Origin: Cervus elaphus
Lineage: Eukaryota > Chordata > Mammalia > Artiodactyla > Cervidae
Direction: 5' to 3'
Length of the DNA: 64,000 nucleotides
Assembly: GCF_910594005.1 (NCBI RefSeq)
Contig: NC_057832.1
Span: 97,661,152 to 97,725,151 of the forward strand
Made by a program: the position numbers and the translations under genes
Part shown: one piece after another, positions 63,301-64,000 of the stretch
Position numbering within the stretch: the first letter of the stretch is position 1
Layout of the letters: every line of letters starts with the position of its first letter
The notes under the pieces: generated by a model
The model's database searches: none
Told to the model about the DNA's origin: nothing
Seen by the model: only the letters and a program-made list of their open reading frames with translations

Positions 63301-64000
63301 AAAAACTTTTCCAAACAATGCTGCCACCTGAGCCATACCATTTTATCCTAACAGTCACCCAGGCACTGGACTCAGGTACATTCATCAGCTCAGGTGCCAA
63401 CATTATTCAGGAGGCCTTGCTATTATACGGAGGACCAAGAAGGAGAGGATCCAGGATCCCCGGCAATGCAGTGTCTAAGGAATAGGTGATCCCAACAGGA
63501 ATCTATATATACAATGTGGTTCTTTTAATCTTTCTTTCCAGTGTGCAGGAACATTTTTACCCATTTAATCATCTTAATAAATTTCTGTCTCTTGTCATCT
63601 TTCTCATTATGTATGCATTACTGTCTATCTCACTGGAGTATTTTGAGGCTTAATTAATAATGTGCACTAATTTGAACCATAAGAGAAAGAGCTAAAGAAA
63701 AGGCCTTATGTATATATTTGTACCATGGAGAACATACAGTAGCTTCGTGATAAATATGCTATGACAGCATAAAACAAAAAGAGCTCTGGATCAGACAAGT
63801 GAAGGGGATGATGTGGAGGACAGAGACATTGTATAAACCATAGCTAAAGAGATACTCAGGGAAGATATATGGGCAAAGAAAACCAATTAGATAATTTATA
63901 AATCAGAAATATATTTCATTATTATTGTCTTGGAGGGAAGGGGGGGTTGGCCCTATGTCTTAATTAGACATGTTCACATATAAAAGTCCAAACCTAGAAA
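63301..64000. other. Unique sequence to window end
   Basis: No repeat or gene recognised. A short G-run lies near 63938-63948. Confidence 0.4.

Noticed and set aside
1..64000. CRISPR arrays, operons, prophage or bacterial-type systems
   Set aside because: No regularly spaced direct repeats with unique spacers, no dense gene packing, and repeat content typical of a ruminant nuclear genome.

Overview
The window is ruminant (pecoran artiodactyl) nuclear DNA. The sequence shows many copies of four lineage-diagnostic retroelement groups: the tRNA-derived Bov-tA SINE and its Bov-A/Bov-A2 relatives, the RTE-type LINE BovB, ruminant L1 3' ends, and CHR-1/CHR-2 SINEs shared with whales and hippos. 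Older layers (L2, MIR, MaLR-type LTR, hAT-Charlie and Tigger remnants, L1M) fit a placental mammal. Cattle, sheep, goat or deer cannot be told apart from this window alone.

The DNA is AT-rich, has no obvious CpG island, and I see no complete protein-coding gene, tRNA, rRNA or other RNA gene. It reads as a gene desert or the inside of very long introns. Nearly every open frame over 60 codons falls in a retroelement or in low-complexity sequence.

Layout. 0-9 kb: a broken coding-like remnant on the minus strand (about 511-863), Bov-tA copies, L2 and MIR, a CHR-2/BovB pair, an L1 tail with a 17-bp target-site duplication (TSD), and a twin-primed L1. 9-18 kb: an LTR remnant, an L1 split by a nested BovB fragment, a dispersed L2 and a possible 114-bp exon. 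18-29 kb: mostly unique sequence, a reverse-oriented L1 of about 1.2 kb, a MaLR-type LTR and a Tigger/MER2 remnant. 29-39 kb: a SINE cluster plus the longest quiet block (33.2-34.8 kb), which holds a possible 168-bp exon and three TAATTA sites spaced exactly 20 bp apart. 39-47 kb: unique sequence and the main autonomous-element relic, a 1.9-kb BovB with a decayed reverse transcriptase. 47-58 kb: dense SINEs with serial and nested insertions, and an RFX-type X-box at 54.39 kb. 58-64 kb: a possible cysteine-rich minus-strand exon, L2, L1 and BovB tails.

No genes can be shown to work together here. The functional logic is retrotransposition: L1 and RTE machinery mobilised the SINEs, and the TSDs give the order of several nested events. 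The most useful leads are short splice-flanked open segments and motif clusters in repeat-free blocks. They are flagged as hypotheses because such combinations also arise by chance in 64 kb. I found no convincing previously undescribed system.
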